Shown here: positions 22,277-32,262 of the stretch, one piece after another
Numbering within the stretch: the first letter of the stretch is position 1
Layout: each line of letters starts with the position of its first letter
From: an uncultured Modestobacter sp.
GTDB lineage: Bacteria; Actinomycetota; Actinomycetes; Mycobacteriales; Geodermatophilaceae
Length of the DNA: 64,000 nucleotides
Direction: 5' to 3'
Assembly (NCBI RefSeq): GCF_947486615.1
Contig: NZ_CANKUD010000003.1
Coordinates: forward strand, 124,001-188,000
The notes under the pieces: generated by a model
What the model was told of the DNA's origin: nothing
What the model saw: the letters and a program-made list of their open reading frames with translations, nothing else
Database searches by the model: none
Translations under genes and position numbers: made by a program

Positions 22277-23338
22277 GTGTCCACAGGTCGACGTCACCCG
22301 GCCCCACACCCGGGCCGGGCACCCGAGACTCGCCCGGTGCACCCGACCCTCCGCCACCGGGCATCGCAGCGACACGGCGTCTTCACCTCGGCGGAGGCGC
22401 TCGCGGCGGGGTACTCCCATGGCGAGGTGCGGCACCTGTGCACGTCCGGCAGGTGGGTGCGACTGCGACGAGGCGTGTTCATCACCGCCGACGACCTGAG
22501 CCGGGTGGAGGGCCGGGTCGCCGCGAGGCACGCGGTCGACTGCCTCGCCGTGCTCCTCACCCTCGGGCGCCCCGCCACCGTGGCCAGCCACTCCTCTGCG
22601 GCGCGACTCTGGGGATGGCCGCTGGCGCGCGACCTCAGCCCACTGGTCCGGCTCACCGACCCCGACCAGTGGCGCCGTCGAGACGACCACGCGATCGCGT
22701 GCGCCCCGCTGCCGGCCACCCACGTCGGCACCCGGGGACCGGTCCCGGTCACCGCGGCCGCCCGCACGCTGGTCGACTGCGCCCGCGAGTGGCACCTGGT
22801 CGATGCGGTGGTGGCCCTCGACGCCGCGCTCCTGCGCGGGCACACCAGCCCGGACGAACTGGCGCAGGCCCTCGCCTCGGCGCGCGGCTGGCGCGGCGCG
22901 GCGCGGGCGGCCCGGGCCGTCGCGCTGGCCGACGGGCGGGCCGAGTCGCCGCTGGAGACGCGCGGGCGGCTGCGCGTCATCGGCGCCGGTCTGGCGAGCT
23001 TCGAGCCACAGGTGGAGATCTGGGCCGGCGGCCGGCTGGTCGCCGTGGTCGACGGCTGGTACGACGACGCCGCCGTCGCCGTGGAGTTCGACGGCCGGGA
23101 GAAGTACACCGACCCGTGGCGCGACCGCTCCCCGGGCCAGGTGCTGTGGGAGGAGAAGCGGCGCGAGGACGCGCTCCGCGGCCTGGAGGTCCGGGTGCTC
23201 CGCATCGCCGACGCCGACGTGACCCGGGGCTGGCCGCCGGTGGAGCAGCGGCTGCGCGACCTGCTGAGCCGGCCGGGACCGACTGTCCGGCGGTTCACCG
23301 TCGTCCGCCGGCAGGCGGGCGTGCTCCGCACCCGCTGA
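22277..23338 (+). CDS. AbiEi-antitoxin-like N-terminal domain plus DUF559 (Vsr/endonuclease-fold) protein
   Basis: N-term RQHGVFTSAEALAAGYSHGEVRHLCTSGRWVRLRRGVF-type wHTH; C-term VDGWYDDAAVAVEFDGREKYTDPWRDRSPGQVLWEEKRREDALRGLEVRVLRI nuclease-like fold; start may be later (~22337). Confidence 0.75.
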   Translation: MSTGRRHPAPHPGRAPETRPVHPTLRHRASQRHGVFTSAEALAAGYSHGEVRHLCTSGRWVRLRRGVFITADDLSRVEGRVAARHAVDCLAVLLTLGRPATVASHSSAARLWGWPLARDLSPLVRLTDPDQWRRRDDHAIACAPLPATHVGTRGPVPVTAAARTLVDCAREWHLVDAVVALDAALLRGHTSPDELAQALASARGWRGAARAARAVALADGRAESPLETRGRLRVIGAGLASFEPQVEIWAGGRLVAVVDGWYDDAAVAVEFDGREKYTDPWRDRSPGQVLWEEKRREDALRGLEVRVLRIADADVTRGWPPVEQRLRDLLSRPGPTVRRFTVVRRQAGVLRTR

Positions 23339-23351
23339 CCGCCCCCTCCGA

Positions 23352-23421
23352 CCTCACCCTGTGGTGGCCAACCTCCGCCCACCGGGTGCGGTCCGCGACC
23401 ACCAGGTGAGGACGACGCCCG
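23352..23421. repeat. Flanking repeat FR-R, hairpin-forming, 3' of DUF559 gene
   Basis: CCTCACCCTGTGGT (23352-23365) pairs with ACCACCAGGTGAGG (23398-23411), 12/14; 27-bp core is the direct copy of 22238-22264. Confidence 0.8.
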
Positions 23422-23540
23422 GGCCGCGCCGGCCCTCACGGAGCGGCGTCGCCGGGGTTACCGGCGAGTAGCCTGTGGCCGCCCGGTTAGTGTCCGTGCC
23501 GGGTGGGCGATGACGCCCGCGCACGCACGAGAGGGAGCTC

Positions 23541-25832
23541 ATGGGCCCGTTGCAGATCGTCCTCGGCACGCTGGCCGTGCTCCTGCTGGTCGTCTCGGTG
23601 GTCTACGCCACCAAGGCCGTCCGCGCGATGCTGCGGATCTTCCGCACCGGCCAGCCCGACCCGACCCGCTCGGGTCCGGTCGGCCCGCGGCTGAAGACGC
23701 TGGCGGTCGAGTCGCTGGGCCACACCCGGATGCTCAAGTGGTCGGCCATCGGCGCCGCCCACTGGTTCGTCTTCATCGGGTTCTACGGCCTGTTCCTCAC
23801 CCTGGTCGAGGCGTTCGGGGAGGTGTGGAACCCGGAGTGGCACCTGCCGCTCATCGGCGAGTGGAGCCTGTGGAACCTCTTCGCCGACCTGATCGGCACC
23901 GCCACGATCCTGGGCATCCTGTACCTGATCGTCCGGCGGCAGCTGGACCACCCGCGCCGCAAGGGCCGGGACAGCCGGTTCGCCGGGTCCAACGAGGGCC
24001 GCGGCTACTTCGTCGAGGCCGTCGTCCTCACCATCGGCATCTGCATCCTGCTGATCCGGGCGATCAAGGTCTCCGCCGACCTGACCGACGCCCCGGCCTG
24101 GTCGCACCCGATCTCCGGGCTGCTGGCGAACGTCGTACCGGCCAGCCCCGACCTGCTGTCGGTCGTCGCGTTCGTCAAGATCGCGGTGAGCCTGGGCTGG
24201 TTGATCACCATCTCCCGGGTGCTCAACATGGGCGTCGCGTGGCACCGGTTCAGCGCCTTCTTCAACATCTACTTCAAGCGCGAGGACGGCGGCGGCCAGG
24301 CGCTCGGCCCGCTGCCGGCGATGACCTCCGGCGGCAAGCCGATCGACTTCGAGGACCCCGGCGAGGACGACGTCTTCGGCCGCGGCAAGATCGAGGACTT
24401 CACCTGGAAGGGGATGCTGGACTTCACCACCTGCACCGAGTGCGGGCGGTGCCAGAGCCAGTGCCCGGCCTGGAACACCGGCAAGCCCCTGTCGCCGAAG
24501 ATGGTGATCATGGACCTGCGGGACCACCTGTACGCCAAGGCCCCGTACCTGACCGGCGCGACGAAGGCGTCGGACAACGCCCCCGACTTCGCCGACTACT
24601 CCACGCTGAAGGCCAGCGACGAGCAGGTCTGGGCCTCGGGCTACGCCCGGATCGAGGGCACCAACGACGCCCAGGCGCACCGCCCGCTGGTCGGCACCCT
24701 CGAGGAGGGCGGGGTCATCGACCCCGACGTGCTGTGGAGCTGCACCAACTGCGGTGCCTGCGTCGAGCAGTGCCCGGTCGACATCGAGCACGTCGACCAC
24801 ATCATGGACATGCGCCGTTACCAGGTGCTGATCGAGTCCTCCTTCCCCTCCGAGGCCGGCGTGATGATGCGCAACCTGGAGAACCGCGGGAACCCGTGGG
24901 GCGTGGGCGGCAACATCCGCGAGGAGTGGATGAAGGAGCTGGACTTCGAGGTCCGGCAGGTCGACGGCGCGATCGAGGACGACGTCGAGTACCTGTTCTG
25001 GGTCGGCTGCGCCGGCGCCATCGACGACCGGGCCAAGAAGGTCACCAAGGCCGTCGCCGAGCTGCTGCACATCGCCGGCGTGGAGTTCGCCGTGCTGGGC
25101 AACGGGGAGACCTGCTCCGGCGACCCGGCCCGCCGGATGGGCAACGAGTTCCTCTTCCAGCAGCTGGCGCAGGAGAACGTGGAGACGCTCAACGCCGTCT
25201 TCGAGGAGCGCCCGGCCGGACGGCGCAAGATCGTCGCCACCTGCCCGCACTGCTTCAACTCGATCAACCGTGAGTACCCGCAGCTGGGCGGCGACTACGA
25301 CGTCGTGCACCACACGCAGCTGCTCGGTCAGCTGGTCGAGGAGGGGCGGCTGACCCCGGTCACCCCGATCGACCGCAAGGTCACCTACCACGACCCGTGC
25401 TTCCTGGGCCGGCACAACAAGGTCTACACGCCGCCGCGGGAGATCCTCGACTCGGTCAAGGGCCTGACCACCCAGGAGATGCACCGCTGCAAGGACCGCG
25501 GCTTCTGCTGCGGCGCGGGTGGGGCGCGGATGTGGATGGAGGAGAAGATCGGCAAGCGGATCAACGTGGAGCGCACCGAGGAGGCGCTCGACCTCGACCC
25601 GGACGTCATCTCCACCGCCTGCCCGTTCTGCATCACCATGCTCAGCGACGCGGTGACCAGCAAGCAGCAGGCCGGCGAGGCCAAGGACCACGTCGAGGTG
25701 CTCGACGTCAGCCAGATCCTGCTCCGCTCGATGGCCCCGGCGGGCGCCCCCGGGACGGCGTCCGGCCCGGGCGTGGGCACCGAGCCCGACGACCCCGCCG
25801 GCACCGGCTCCGCCGCCACCCAGCACGACTGA
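23541..25832 (+). CDS. Membrane (Fe-S)-binding CCG-domain reductase, heterodisulfide-reductase-like, resembling mycobacterial EtfD (Rv0338c)
   Basis: N-terminal TM helices, two 4Fe-4S motifs (CTECGRCQSQCP, CTNCGACVEQCP), CCG domains (CHDPCFLGRHNK-type, FCCGAGGARMWMEE). Confidence 0.88.
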   Translation: MGPLQIVLGTLAVLLLVVSVVYATKAVRAMLRIFRTGQPDPTRSGPVGPRLKTLAVESLGHTRMLKWSAIGAAHWFVFIGFYGLFLTLVEAFGEVWNPEWHLPLIGEWSLWNLFADLIGTATILGILYLIVRRQLDHPRRKGRDSRFAGSNEGRGYFVEAVVLTIGICILLIRAIKVSADLTDAPAWSHPISGLLANVVPASPDLLSVVAFVKIAVSLGWLITISRVLNMGVAWHRFSAFFNIYFKREDGGGQALGPLPAMTSGGKPIDFEDPGEDDVFGRGKIEDFTWKGMLDFTTCTECGRCQSQCPAWNTGKPLSPKMVIMDLRDHLYAKAPYLTGATKASDNAPDFADYSTLKASDEQVWASGYARIEGTNDAQAHRPLVGTLEEGGVIDPDVLWSCTNCGACVEQCPVDIEHVDHIMDMRRYQVLIESSFPSEAGVMMRNLENRGNPWGVGGNIREEWMKELDFEVRQVDGAIEDDVEYLFWVGCAGAIDDRAKKVTKAVAELLHIAGVEFAVLGNGETCSGDPARRMGNEFLFQQLAQENVETLNAVFEERPAGRRKIVATCPHCFNSINREYPQLGGDYDVVHHTQLLGQLVEEGRLTPVTPIDRKVTYHDPCFLGRHNKVYTPPREILDSVKGLTTQEMHRCKDRGFCCGAGGARMWMEEKIGKRINVERTEEALDLDPDVISTACPFCITMLSDAVTSKQQAGEAKDHVEVLDVSQILLRSMAPAGAPGTASGPGVGTEPDDPAGTGSAATQHD

Positions 25833-25865
25833 AGACCCAGCACTGATCACCTCACCTGATCACCC

Positions 25866-25903
25866 ACTGTCCCCCCGCACCAGCGTTGGTGCGGGGGGAC
25901 AGT
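25866..25903. terminator. Perfect 17-bp-stem hairpin ACTGTCCCCCCGCACCA / TGGTGCGGGGGGACAGT
   Basis: Seen directly; just downstream of the Fe-S reductase stop. Confidence 0.75.
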
Positions 25904-25953
25904 CGTTGGTGCAGGGGGACGGCGGGAGCCCGGCGCCGGGGGACACTGGCCGG

Positions 25954-26514
25954 GTGAGCTTCATCTTCGGCGGGGTCCGCGGCCACGAGGACCCCGAGCT
26001 GGCGGCCGGCAACCGCCGCACCCGGATGCACTACGCCCGGGACGTCAACGACGAGCGCGCGCTGGCCGACGACCGGCCGGCCATCCGCCGCGGACGGAAC
26101 TGGACCTGGCTGGCCGTCGCGGTCGTGGTCATGTCGGTGCTGGCCTTCGCCGGCAGCCGGGGCCCGCAGGACGTGCCGCTGACCGCCGACTGCGACCAGC
26201 CGGCCATCGCCGTGGAGTCCAGCCTGGTCACCGCCGGCCAGCCGCTGCGGTTCCGGCTGACCGGACCGGACGACGTCGACTACGTGATGACCCTGGACGG
26301 CGAACCGGTGCGCGGTGACGCCGGCGGGACGGTGGCCTACACCCAGACCCCGGCGGGGCCGACGTTCCAGCTGGCCCAGTGCCTGAGCCCGACACTGCGG
26401 CTGGCCACCCCGGCCGGCGACGGTCCCCGCGAGCTGGCCGCGTCCCGGGTGGCCGCCGACGGCACGACCGAGCAGGTCACGGCGGTCACGGTGACGGTGA
26501 CCGGCACCCGCTAG
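25954..26514 (+). CDS. Hypothetical protein with one TM segment
   Basis: GTG start VSFIFGGVRGHEDPELAAGNRRTRMHYARDVNDERALADDRPAIRRGRNWTWLAVAVVVMSVLAFAG. Confidence 0.6.
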   Translation: MSFIFGGVRGHEDPELAAGNRRTRMHYARDVNDERALADDRPAIRRGRNWTWLAVAVVVMSVLAFAGSRGPQDVPLTADCDQPAIAVESSLVTAGQPLRFRLTGPDDVDYVMTLDGEPVRGDAGGTVAYTQTPAGPTFQLAQCLSPTLRLATPAGDGPRELAASRVAADGTTEQVTAVTVTVTGTR

Positions 26515-26515
26515 C

Positions 26516-26580
26516 GGAAGGACCACCCCGCCCCCCACCACTCGCAAGCTCGCGGCGGGACCCTGCAGGGCGGCCGACCC
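26516..26580 (+). repeat. Dispersed hairpin repeat, family A copy
   Basis: ggaaggaccaccccgccccccaccactcgcaagctcgcggcgggaccctgcagggcggcc, directly after the stop at 26514. Confidence 0.6.
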
Positions 26581-26642
26581 ACGCGGATGCTGTAGCGGGA
26601 CGACGACTCCGGCCCCACCACCCACGGGTCAGCGGTGGGACC

Positions 26643-27623
26643 GTGCAGAGTGACCCGGTGCTCCTCCACCTGCGGGTCACCGTGCCGGCCGATCGCACCG
26701 ACGCCGTCACCGAGCTGCTCGACGCCTGCCCCGGCGTCGCCCACCTCGCCGTCCTGCCCGCTGCCTCCTTGCGCCCCGCAGGTGACGTGTTCCTCGTCGA
26801 CGTGGCCCGGGAGTCGGCCGACTCGCTGGTCAACGGCCTGCGTGGGCTGCGGGTCGACGTGGACGGCGGCATCGCCATGGAGGCGGTGGACGCCGCGGTC
26901 TCCCGGATGGCCGAGGAGGCCGAACGGCGGGCGCCCGGCGACGGGACCGACGCGGTGGTGTGGGAGCAGGTGGTGCGCACCACCGACACCGACGCCGCCC
27001 TGTCGGTCTCCTACCTGGCGTTCCTCACCATCGCCACGCTGCTGGCGACCGTGGCGATCATCAACGACTCCGCGGTGCTGGTCATCGGCGCGATGGTGCT
27101 GGGCCCGGAGTTCGGTCCGCTGGCCGCCCTCGCCGTGGGCCTGGTGCACCGCCGGCGGGCGATGACCCGCCGCGCGCTGGTCTCGCTGGCCGCCGGCTTC
27201 GCGGTGGCGATCGCGGTCACCGCGCTGGCCGTGCTGGCCGGCCGCGGGCTGGGCTGGTTCGGCCCGGAGCTGCTGGCGGAGGAGCGCCCGGCCACCGGCT
27301 TCATCACCCAGCCCGACCGGTGGTCGGTGGTGGTTGCCGTGCTGGCCGGGGTCGCCGGCGTGCTGTCGCTGACCTCGGCCCGCTCCGGCGCGCTGGTCGG
27401 CGTGTTCATCTCGGTGACCACCGTGCCGGCGGCCGGGGACATGGCGCTGTCGCTGGCGCTCGGCGGCGGCACCGAGTTCCGCGAGGCGACCACCCAGCTG
27501 GTGATCAACCTGGTCGGCATCGTGCTCGCCGCGCTGGTGACGCTGGCCGTGCAGCGGGCGCTGTGGCACCGGGTGCCGACCACCGCGCCCCGGGTCCGGA
27601 CGGTCGGCCGCGCCCACCACTGA
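26643..27623 (+). CDS. DUF389 family membrane protein
   Basis: GTG start VQSDPVLLHLRVTVPADRTDAVTELLDACPGV...; ATLLATVAIINDSAVLVIGAMVLGPEFGPLAALAVGLVHRRR is the DUF389 core. Confidence 0.85.
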   Translation: MQSDPVLLHLRVTVPADRTDAVTELLDACPGVAHLAVLPAASLRPAGDVFLVDVARESADSLVNGLRGLRVDVDGGIAMEAVDAAVSRMAEEAERRAPGDGTDAVVWEQVVRTTDTDAALSVSYLAFLTIATLLATVAIINDSAVLVIGAMVLGPEFGPLAALAVGLVHRRRAMTRRALVSLAAGFAVAIAVTALAVLAGRGLGWFGPELLAEERPATGFITQPDRWSVVVAVLAGVAGVLSLTSARSGALVGVFISVTTVPAAGDMALSLALGGGTEFREATTQLVINLVGIVLAALVTLAVQRALWHRVPTTAPRVRTVGRAHH

Positions 27624-27668
27624 CCCGATCCGCGGCGCCGGCGCCCGGGTGGAGCAGGATGGGCGGAC

Positions 27669-28973
27669 GTGACCCGCGCCGCCGCCCCCGCTCCCGAGAC
27701 GAGCCGCCGGGGCCTGGTCCTGGTCGGGACGGCGATCGTGCTGACCGGCTTCAACCTGCGCACCGCGGTCAACAGCGTCGGCCCGGTGCTGGAGGAGATC
27801 GAGCACGGCCTGGGCATCTCCTCCGGGCTGGCCGGGCTGATCACCAGCATGCCGCTGATCTGCTTCGCGCTGATCGGCTTCGCCGGCCCGCCGCTGGCTG
27901 CCCGGTTCCGGGACGGGCACGTGCTCGCCGCGGCGCTGCTGGTGATGACCCTCGGCCTCCTGCTGCGGGTGGCCGTGCCGAGCATCTGGGTGTTCCTGGT
28001 GGGCACCGTGGCGACGATGGTCGGCGGCGCGCTCGGCAACGTGCTGCTGCCCGGGCTGGTGAAGCGGTGGTTCCCCGACCGCACCGGCCTGCTGGTCGGC
28101 GCGTACAGCACCGCGCTGGCCGTCGGCGGCGCGGTGGCCAGCGTCTCGACCGCGCCCATCGCCGAGGCGGTCGGCGCCGACGGGTGGCGGTGGGCGCTGG
28201 GCATCTGGGCGGTCTTCGCCCTCGTCGCCGCGCTGCCCTGGCTCGCCGTCCCGGTCCGGCCGGGAGCCTCGCGCGGCGGGCACACCGCCGTCCGGCTGCG
28301 CGCGCTGGGCCGCAGCCGGCTGGCCTGGACGATGGCCGCCTTCTTCGGGCTGCAGTCCATGCAGGCCTACGTGATCGTCGGCTGGACGGCGCAGTACCTG
28401 CGCGACCAGGGGATGTCGGCGCACGCGGCCGGCTTCCTGGTCGGGCTGAACGCGCTCATCGTGATCCCGCTCAACGCCGTCGTCCCGCTGGGTGCGGTCC
28501 GCCAGCACCTCCAGCGGCCGATGCTGCTGGCGTTCGTCGCCTGCTACCTGGCCGGCTGGACCGGCCTGCTGGTGGCGCCGCTGACCCTCACCTGGCTGTG
28601 GGTCTGCCTGCTGGGCCTGGGCATGGGCACCTTCGCGATGATCCTGGCGCTGTTCGGCCTCCGCGGCCGCACGCCGGAGTCGGTCGGCGCGCTGTCCACG
28701 GTCGCCCAGGGCTGGGGCTACGCCGTGGCCGGGGTGGGTCCGCTGCTGGTCGGCCTGCTGCGCGGGCTGACCGGCGGCTACACCGGCATGTTCGTGCTGG
28801 TCTACGCCGGCGTCGGCCTGCTGCTGGTCACCGGGTGGTCGATCTGCCGGGAGCGGTACGTCGACGACGAGGTCGCCGGGCTGGTGGCCCCGGGCGACCG
28901 GCCCGTCCCCGGTCGGGACGACGTCGAGGTCGCCGGCGCCGAGCCGCCGGTGACCCTCCGCCCGCGCGAGTAG
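27669..28973 (+). CDS. MFS transporter, CynX/NimT-like
   Basis: GLVLVGTAIVLTGFNLRTAVNSVGPVLEEIEHGLGISSGLAGLITSMPLICFALIGFAGPPLAARF. Confidence 0.88.
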   Translation: MTRAAAPAPETSRRGLVLVGTAIVLTGFNLRTAVNSVGPVLEEIEHGLGISSGLAGLITSMPLICFALIGFAGPPLAARFRDGHVLAAALLVMTLGLLLRVAVPSIWVFLVGTVATMVGGALGNVLLPGLVKRWFPDRTGLLVGAYSTALAVGGAVASVSTAPIAEAVGADGWRWALGIWAVFALVAALPWLAVPVRPGASRGGHTAVRLRALGRSRLAWTMAAFFGLQSMQAYVIVGWTAQYLRDQGMSAHAAGFLVGLNALIVIPLNAVVPLGAVRQHLQRPMLLAFVACYLAGWTGLLVAPLTLTWLWVCLLGLGMGTFAMILALFGLRGRTPESVGALSTVAQGWGYAVAGVGPLLVGLLRGLTGGYTGMFVLVYAGVGLLLVTGWSICRERYVDDEVAGLVAPGDRPVPGRDDVEVAGAEPPVTLRPRE

Positions 28974-28980
28974 CCGCCCC

Positions 28981-29754
28981 TCAGGCGGAGAGCTGGAGTG
29001 CCCGCTTCAGCTCCGTGGCCCGGTCCCGGGTGACCTGCGGGGAGCGGGTGAGCAGGGCGACCGCGACCACGTACTCGTCCTCCCCCGCCCAGCCGTGGCC
29101 CGCCGCGGTGAGCCGGGTGATGTGCTCGCGCACCTTCGGCTCACGGCTGTAGGCGCCGAACTCCAGGCCCATCGCCAGGAAGTTCACCACCCGGTAGCCG
29201 AGGTCTGCGGCGGTGGCCAGGGTGGCGGCCGGGTCGGAGTAGCTGGGCAGGGCCACCAGCAGGTGGTCGAAGCCGGCCTTCAGCAGCCGGAGCACCAGGT
29301 CGTTGCCGTACCAGCCACCCCACAGCTCGGGCATCATGATGTCGCCGTCCGGCGCCGGGATGTAGGGCGGGTTGGCGATCACCGTCGAGACGTCCCGGCC
29401 GCTCGGCGAGTCGGCCCAGCCGAAGAAGTCACCGTGCTCGACGGTGTAGCGGTCGGCGACGTCCAGGCCGCTGATCGTCTGCCGGGCCCGCTCCACCGAG
29501 GTCGCGCTGATGTCGGTGCCGTGCACCCGCAGCCCGGGCACGGCGCGCACCACGTGGGCGATGGCCCGCGCGTCACCGCTGCCGAGCTCGGCCACGCCCT
29601 CGCTCTGCCAGGGCACCACCGACGCGTACTGGGTGAGCAGCAGCTGCACGGAGAACGCGTAGTGGGCCGATTCCTCGGCACAGTCGAAGAAGCCGTCCAC
29701 GACGTGGTTGCCCGACGGTTGGGGCAGCAGAACAGCGGTGTCCCGGGGGTCCAT
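28981..29754 (-). CDS. Class I SAM-dependent methyltransferase
   Basis: GVAELGSGDARAIAHVVRAVPGLRVHGTDISATSVERARQTISG...VSTVIANPPYIPAPDGD (NPPY motif). Confidence 0.8.
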   Translation of the reverse strand: MDPRDTAVLLPQPSGNHVVDGFFDCAEESAHYAFSVQLLLTQYASVVPWQSEGVAELGSGDARAIAHVVRAVPGLRVHGTDISATSVERARQTISGLDVADRYTVEHGDFFGWADSPSGRDVSTVIANPPYIPAPDGDIMMPELWGGWYGNDLVLRLLKAGFDHLLVALPSYSDPAATLATAADLGYRVVNFLAMGLEFGAYSREPKVREHITRLTAAGHGWAGEDEYVVAVALLTRSPQVTRDRATELKRALQLSA

Positions 29755-29865
29755 GCAGACCCCCTACCCCGATCGGCGCTCCGTCACCCGGTGCCGGGCA
29801 ACCGTTCACCCAGTGGTGCCGCCGCCGTCGCCGAGCCGTTCCCGGCGCCGATCAGCACGGCGGGG

Positions 29866-30471
29866 TCAGGACGGCGGGGTCGCCGGGTCCGCGCGCCGGG
29901 TGTCGGCGCGGCTGAAGTTGCGGAACGACCGGGACGGCGTGGGCCCCCGCTGGTCCTGGTAGCGCGAGCCGTAGACGGCCGACCCGTAGGGGTGCTCGGC
30001 GGCGGAGCTGAGCTGGAACAGGCACAGCTGGCCGATCTTCATCCCCGGCCAGAGGGTGATCGGCAGGTTCGCCACGTTGGAGAGCTCGAGGGTGATGTGC
30101 CCGGTGAAGCCCGGGTCCACGAACCCCGCGGTCGAGTGGGTCAGCAGCCCGAGGCGGCCCAGCGAGGACTTGCCCTCCAGCCGGGCGGCGAGGTCGTCGG
30201 GGATGCGCACGACCTCCAGCGTCGAGCCGAGCACGAACTCGCCCGGGTGCAGCACGAACGGGTCGTCCCCGGTCGGCTCGACCAGCGTGGTCAGGTCGTC
30301 CTGCTGCTGCGCCGGGTCGATGTGGGTGTACCGGGCGTTGTTGAACACCCGGAAGAACCGGTCGAGCCGCACGTCGATGCTCGAGGGCTGCACCATCGCG
30401 GCCTCGTAGGGCTCGATGCCGAGCCGGCCGGCGGTCAGGGCGGCACGGATGTCGCGGTCGGACAGCAGCAT
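29866..30471 (-). CDS. dcd: dCTP deaminase
   Basis: [55 protein letters not shown]...[40 protein letters not shown]. Confidence 0.96.
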   Translation of the reverse strand: MLLSDRDIRAALTAGRLGIEPYEAAMVQPSSIDVRLDRFFRVFNNARYTHIDPAQQQDDLTTLVEPTGDDPFVLHPGEFVLGSTLEVVRIPDDLAARLEGKSSLGRLGLLTHSTAGFVDPGFTGHITLELSNVANLPITLWPGMKIGQLCLFQLSSAAEHPYGSAVYGSRYQDQRGPTPSRSFRNFSRADTRRADPATPPS

Positions 30472-30594
30472 GGCGCGGAGTCTAGGGACCGCCTGGAGGA
30501 CGGCGGCCGTCGTCCCGTCCACCTGGCCGTCGAACTGCCGATGACGAGGGGGCACCAGCCGGTGCCGGAACTCCAGCGCACAGAGAGGGGCGAG

Positions 30595-31173
30595 ATGGTC
30601 ACGACGCGGCCGGCGCCCGACGAGGCCCGATCGAGGCGGCAGGTCGTCCGACCGACCGGCGTCGAGCGGACGTTCTCCGCCGACGAGCTCATCGTCTCCA
30701 AGACCGACCCCCGAGGCGTGATCACCTACGCCAACGACGTCTTCCTGCGGGTCAGCGGCTACGACCTGGACGAGGTCATGGGTCAGCCGCACAACCTGAT
30801 CCGGCACCCGGAGATGCCCAAGGCGGTGTTCAAGCTGCTGTGGGACACCCTCGCCGAGGGGCAGGAGGTCTTCGCCTACATCGACAACCTGGCCGCCGAC
30901 GGCGCCAACTACTGGGTGCTGGCGCACGTGACGCCGTCCTTCCGCGCCGACGGGCGGGTGGTCGGCTACCACTCCAACCGGCGCCGTCCGTCGGCCCGCG
31001 CCGTGGCCGCGGTACGCCCGCTGTACGCGCAGTTGGTCGCCGAGGAACGCCGCCAGCCCAACGGCCGGGCCGCGGTCGAGGCGTCCAGCCGGCTGCTGGG
31101 CGAGCTGGTCGCGCAGCACGCGTCGTCCTACGAGGAGTTCGTGTGGTCGGTCATCGGGGAGGAGGAGCTGTGA
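30595..31173 (+). CDS. Aer-like PAS domain protein (soluble)
   Basis: [97 protein letters not shown]. Confidence 0.88.
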   Translation: MVTTRPAPDEARSRRQVVRPTGVERTFSADELIVSKTDPRGVITYANDVFLRVSGYDLDEVMGQPHNLIRHPEMPKAVFKLLWDTLAEGQEVFAYIDNLAADGANYWVLAHVTPSFRADGRVVGYHSNRRRPSARAVAAVRPLYAQLVAEERRQPNGRAAVEASSRLLGELVAQHASSYEEFVWSVIGEEEL

Positions 31174-32129
31174 GCGTGCGTCGCCGCGGAGACGGCCAGC
31201 TCAGCGACGCCGCGGAGCTGGAGGTGTACCGGGCGTTCGTCCGGCAGCTCGTGACGGCGTGCGAGAGCGCGGCCGCCGGCGACCTGGAGGCGCGCAGCCG
31301 CCCGGTGCCCGGCTCCTGCGGCGTCCCCGAGCTCGTCGCACTGCACAACAGCCTCAACCGGGTGCTGGACGTCTCCGACGCGTTCGTGCGCGAGGCCGGG
31401 GCGGCGCTGACGTCGGCGGCCGAGGGCCGGTTCCACCGCCGGCTGCTGCTGACCGGGCTGTCCGGCGCCTACCGCCGGGGCGCCGAGGTGATCAACACCG
31501 CCCGCGCGGCGATGCGGGAGTCCGCGGCCCGGGTGGCCGAGGCGCAGACCTCCCGGCTGCGGCTGGCCGACGAGTTCGAGACGGTCGTGCTCGGGATGAG
31601 CGAGCAGGTGGCGACGGCATCGACCGAGCTGTCCGCCTCGGCCCACGGCCTGACCCAGGCCGCGACGGCGGCCAGCGGCGAGGTGACAGCGGCCCGCGGC
31701 ACGATCGACTCGCTGACCCGCTCGTCGGCGGAGATCAAGGGCATCGTGGCGATGATCGACTCGGTCGCGGCGCAGACCCGGCTGCTGGCGCTCAACGCCA
31801 CCATCGAGGCGGCCCGGGCCGGCGAGGCCGGCAAGGGCTTCGCGGTGGTGGCCTCCGAGGTGAAGGACCTCGCCGACGAGACCGCCCGGTCGACCGAGCG
31901 GATCACCGCCCAGGTCGAGTCGATGCGCACCGCGTGCGACGACGTCGCCGCCGGCATGAGCACCGTGGGCACCACGGTGGCGGAGATGAACGGCCTGGTG
32001 GACGGGATCGTCGCCGCCGTGGACGGCTCGGCGTCCCTGGGCCCGGCCGGGGACACCACCGGGTTGTCCCGGATGGCGGAGAAGCTGCGCACCGAGATGA
32101 CCGGCTTCCTCGCCGAGATGCGCAGCTGA
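31170..32129 (+). CDS. Methyl-accepting chemotaxis-type signalling domain protein, no obvious TM
   Basis: GTG start overlapping the PAS stop; MCP core [54 protein letters not shown]. Confidence 0.9.
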   Translation: MSVRRRGDGQLSDAAELEVYRAFVRQLVTACESAAAGDLEARSRPVPGSCGVPELVALHNSLNRVLDVSDAFVREAGAALTSAAEGRFHRRLLLTGLSGAYRRGAEVINTARAAMRESAARVAEAQTSRLRLADEFETVVLGMSEQVATASTELSASAHGLTQAATAASGEVTAARGTIDSLTRSSAEIKGIVAMIDSVAAQTRLLALNATIEAARAGEAGKGFAVVASEVKDLADETARSTERITAQVESMRTACDDVAAGMSTVGTTVAEMNGLVDGIVAAVDGSASLGPAGDTTGLSRMAEKLRTEMTGFLAEMRS

Positions 32130-32262
32130 CCTGCCGCGGGCCGGGGCCGGCCGCCGGTCACCCGATGGGGCGAACCGCGGCCGGCCTCCTCCAGTTCCGC
32201 CACCGGCGCGCCGATGCCCTCCCGTCGAGCGCCCTCCCCGGGCGCGGGTGGAGGAGGACCGG

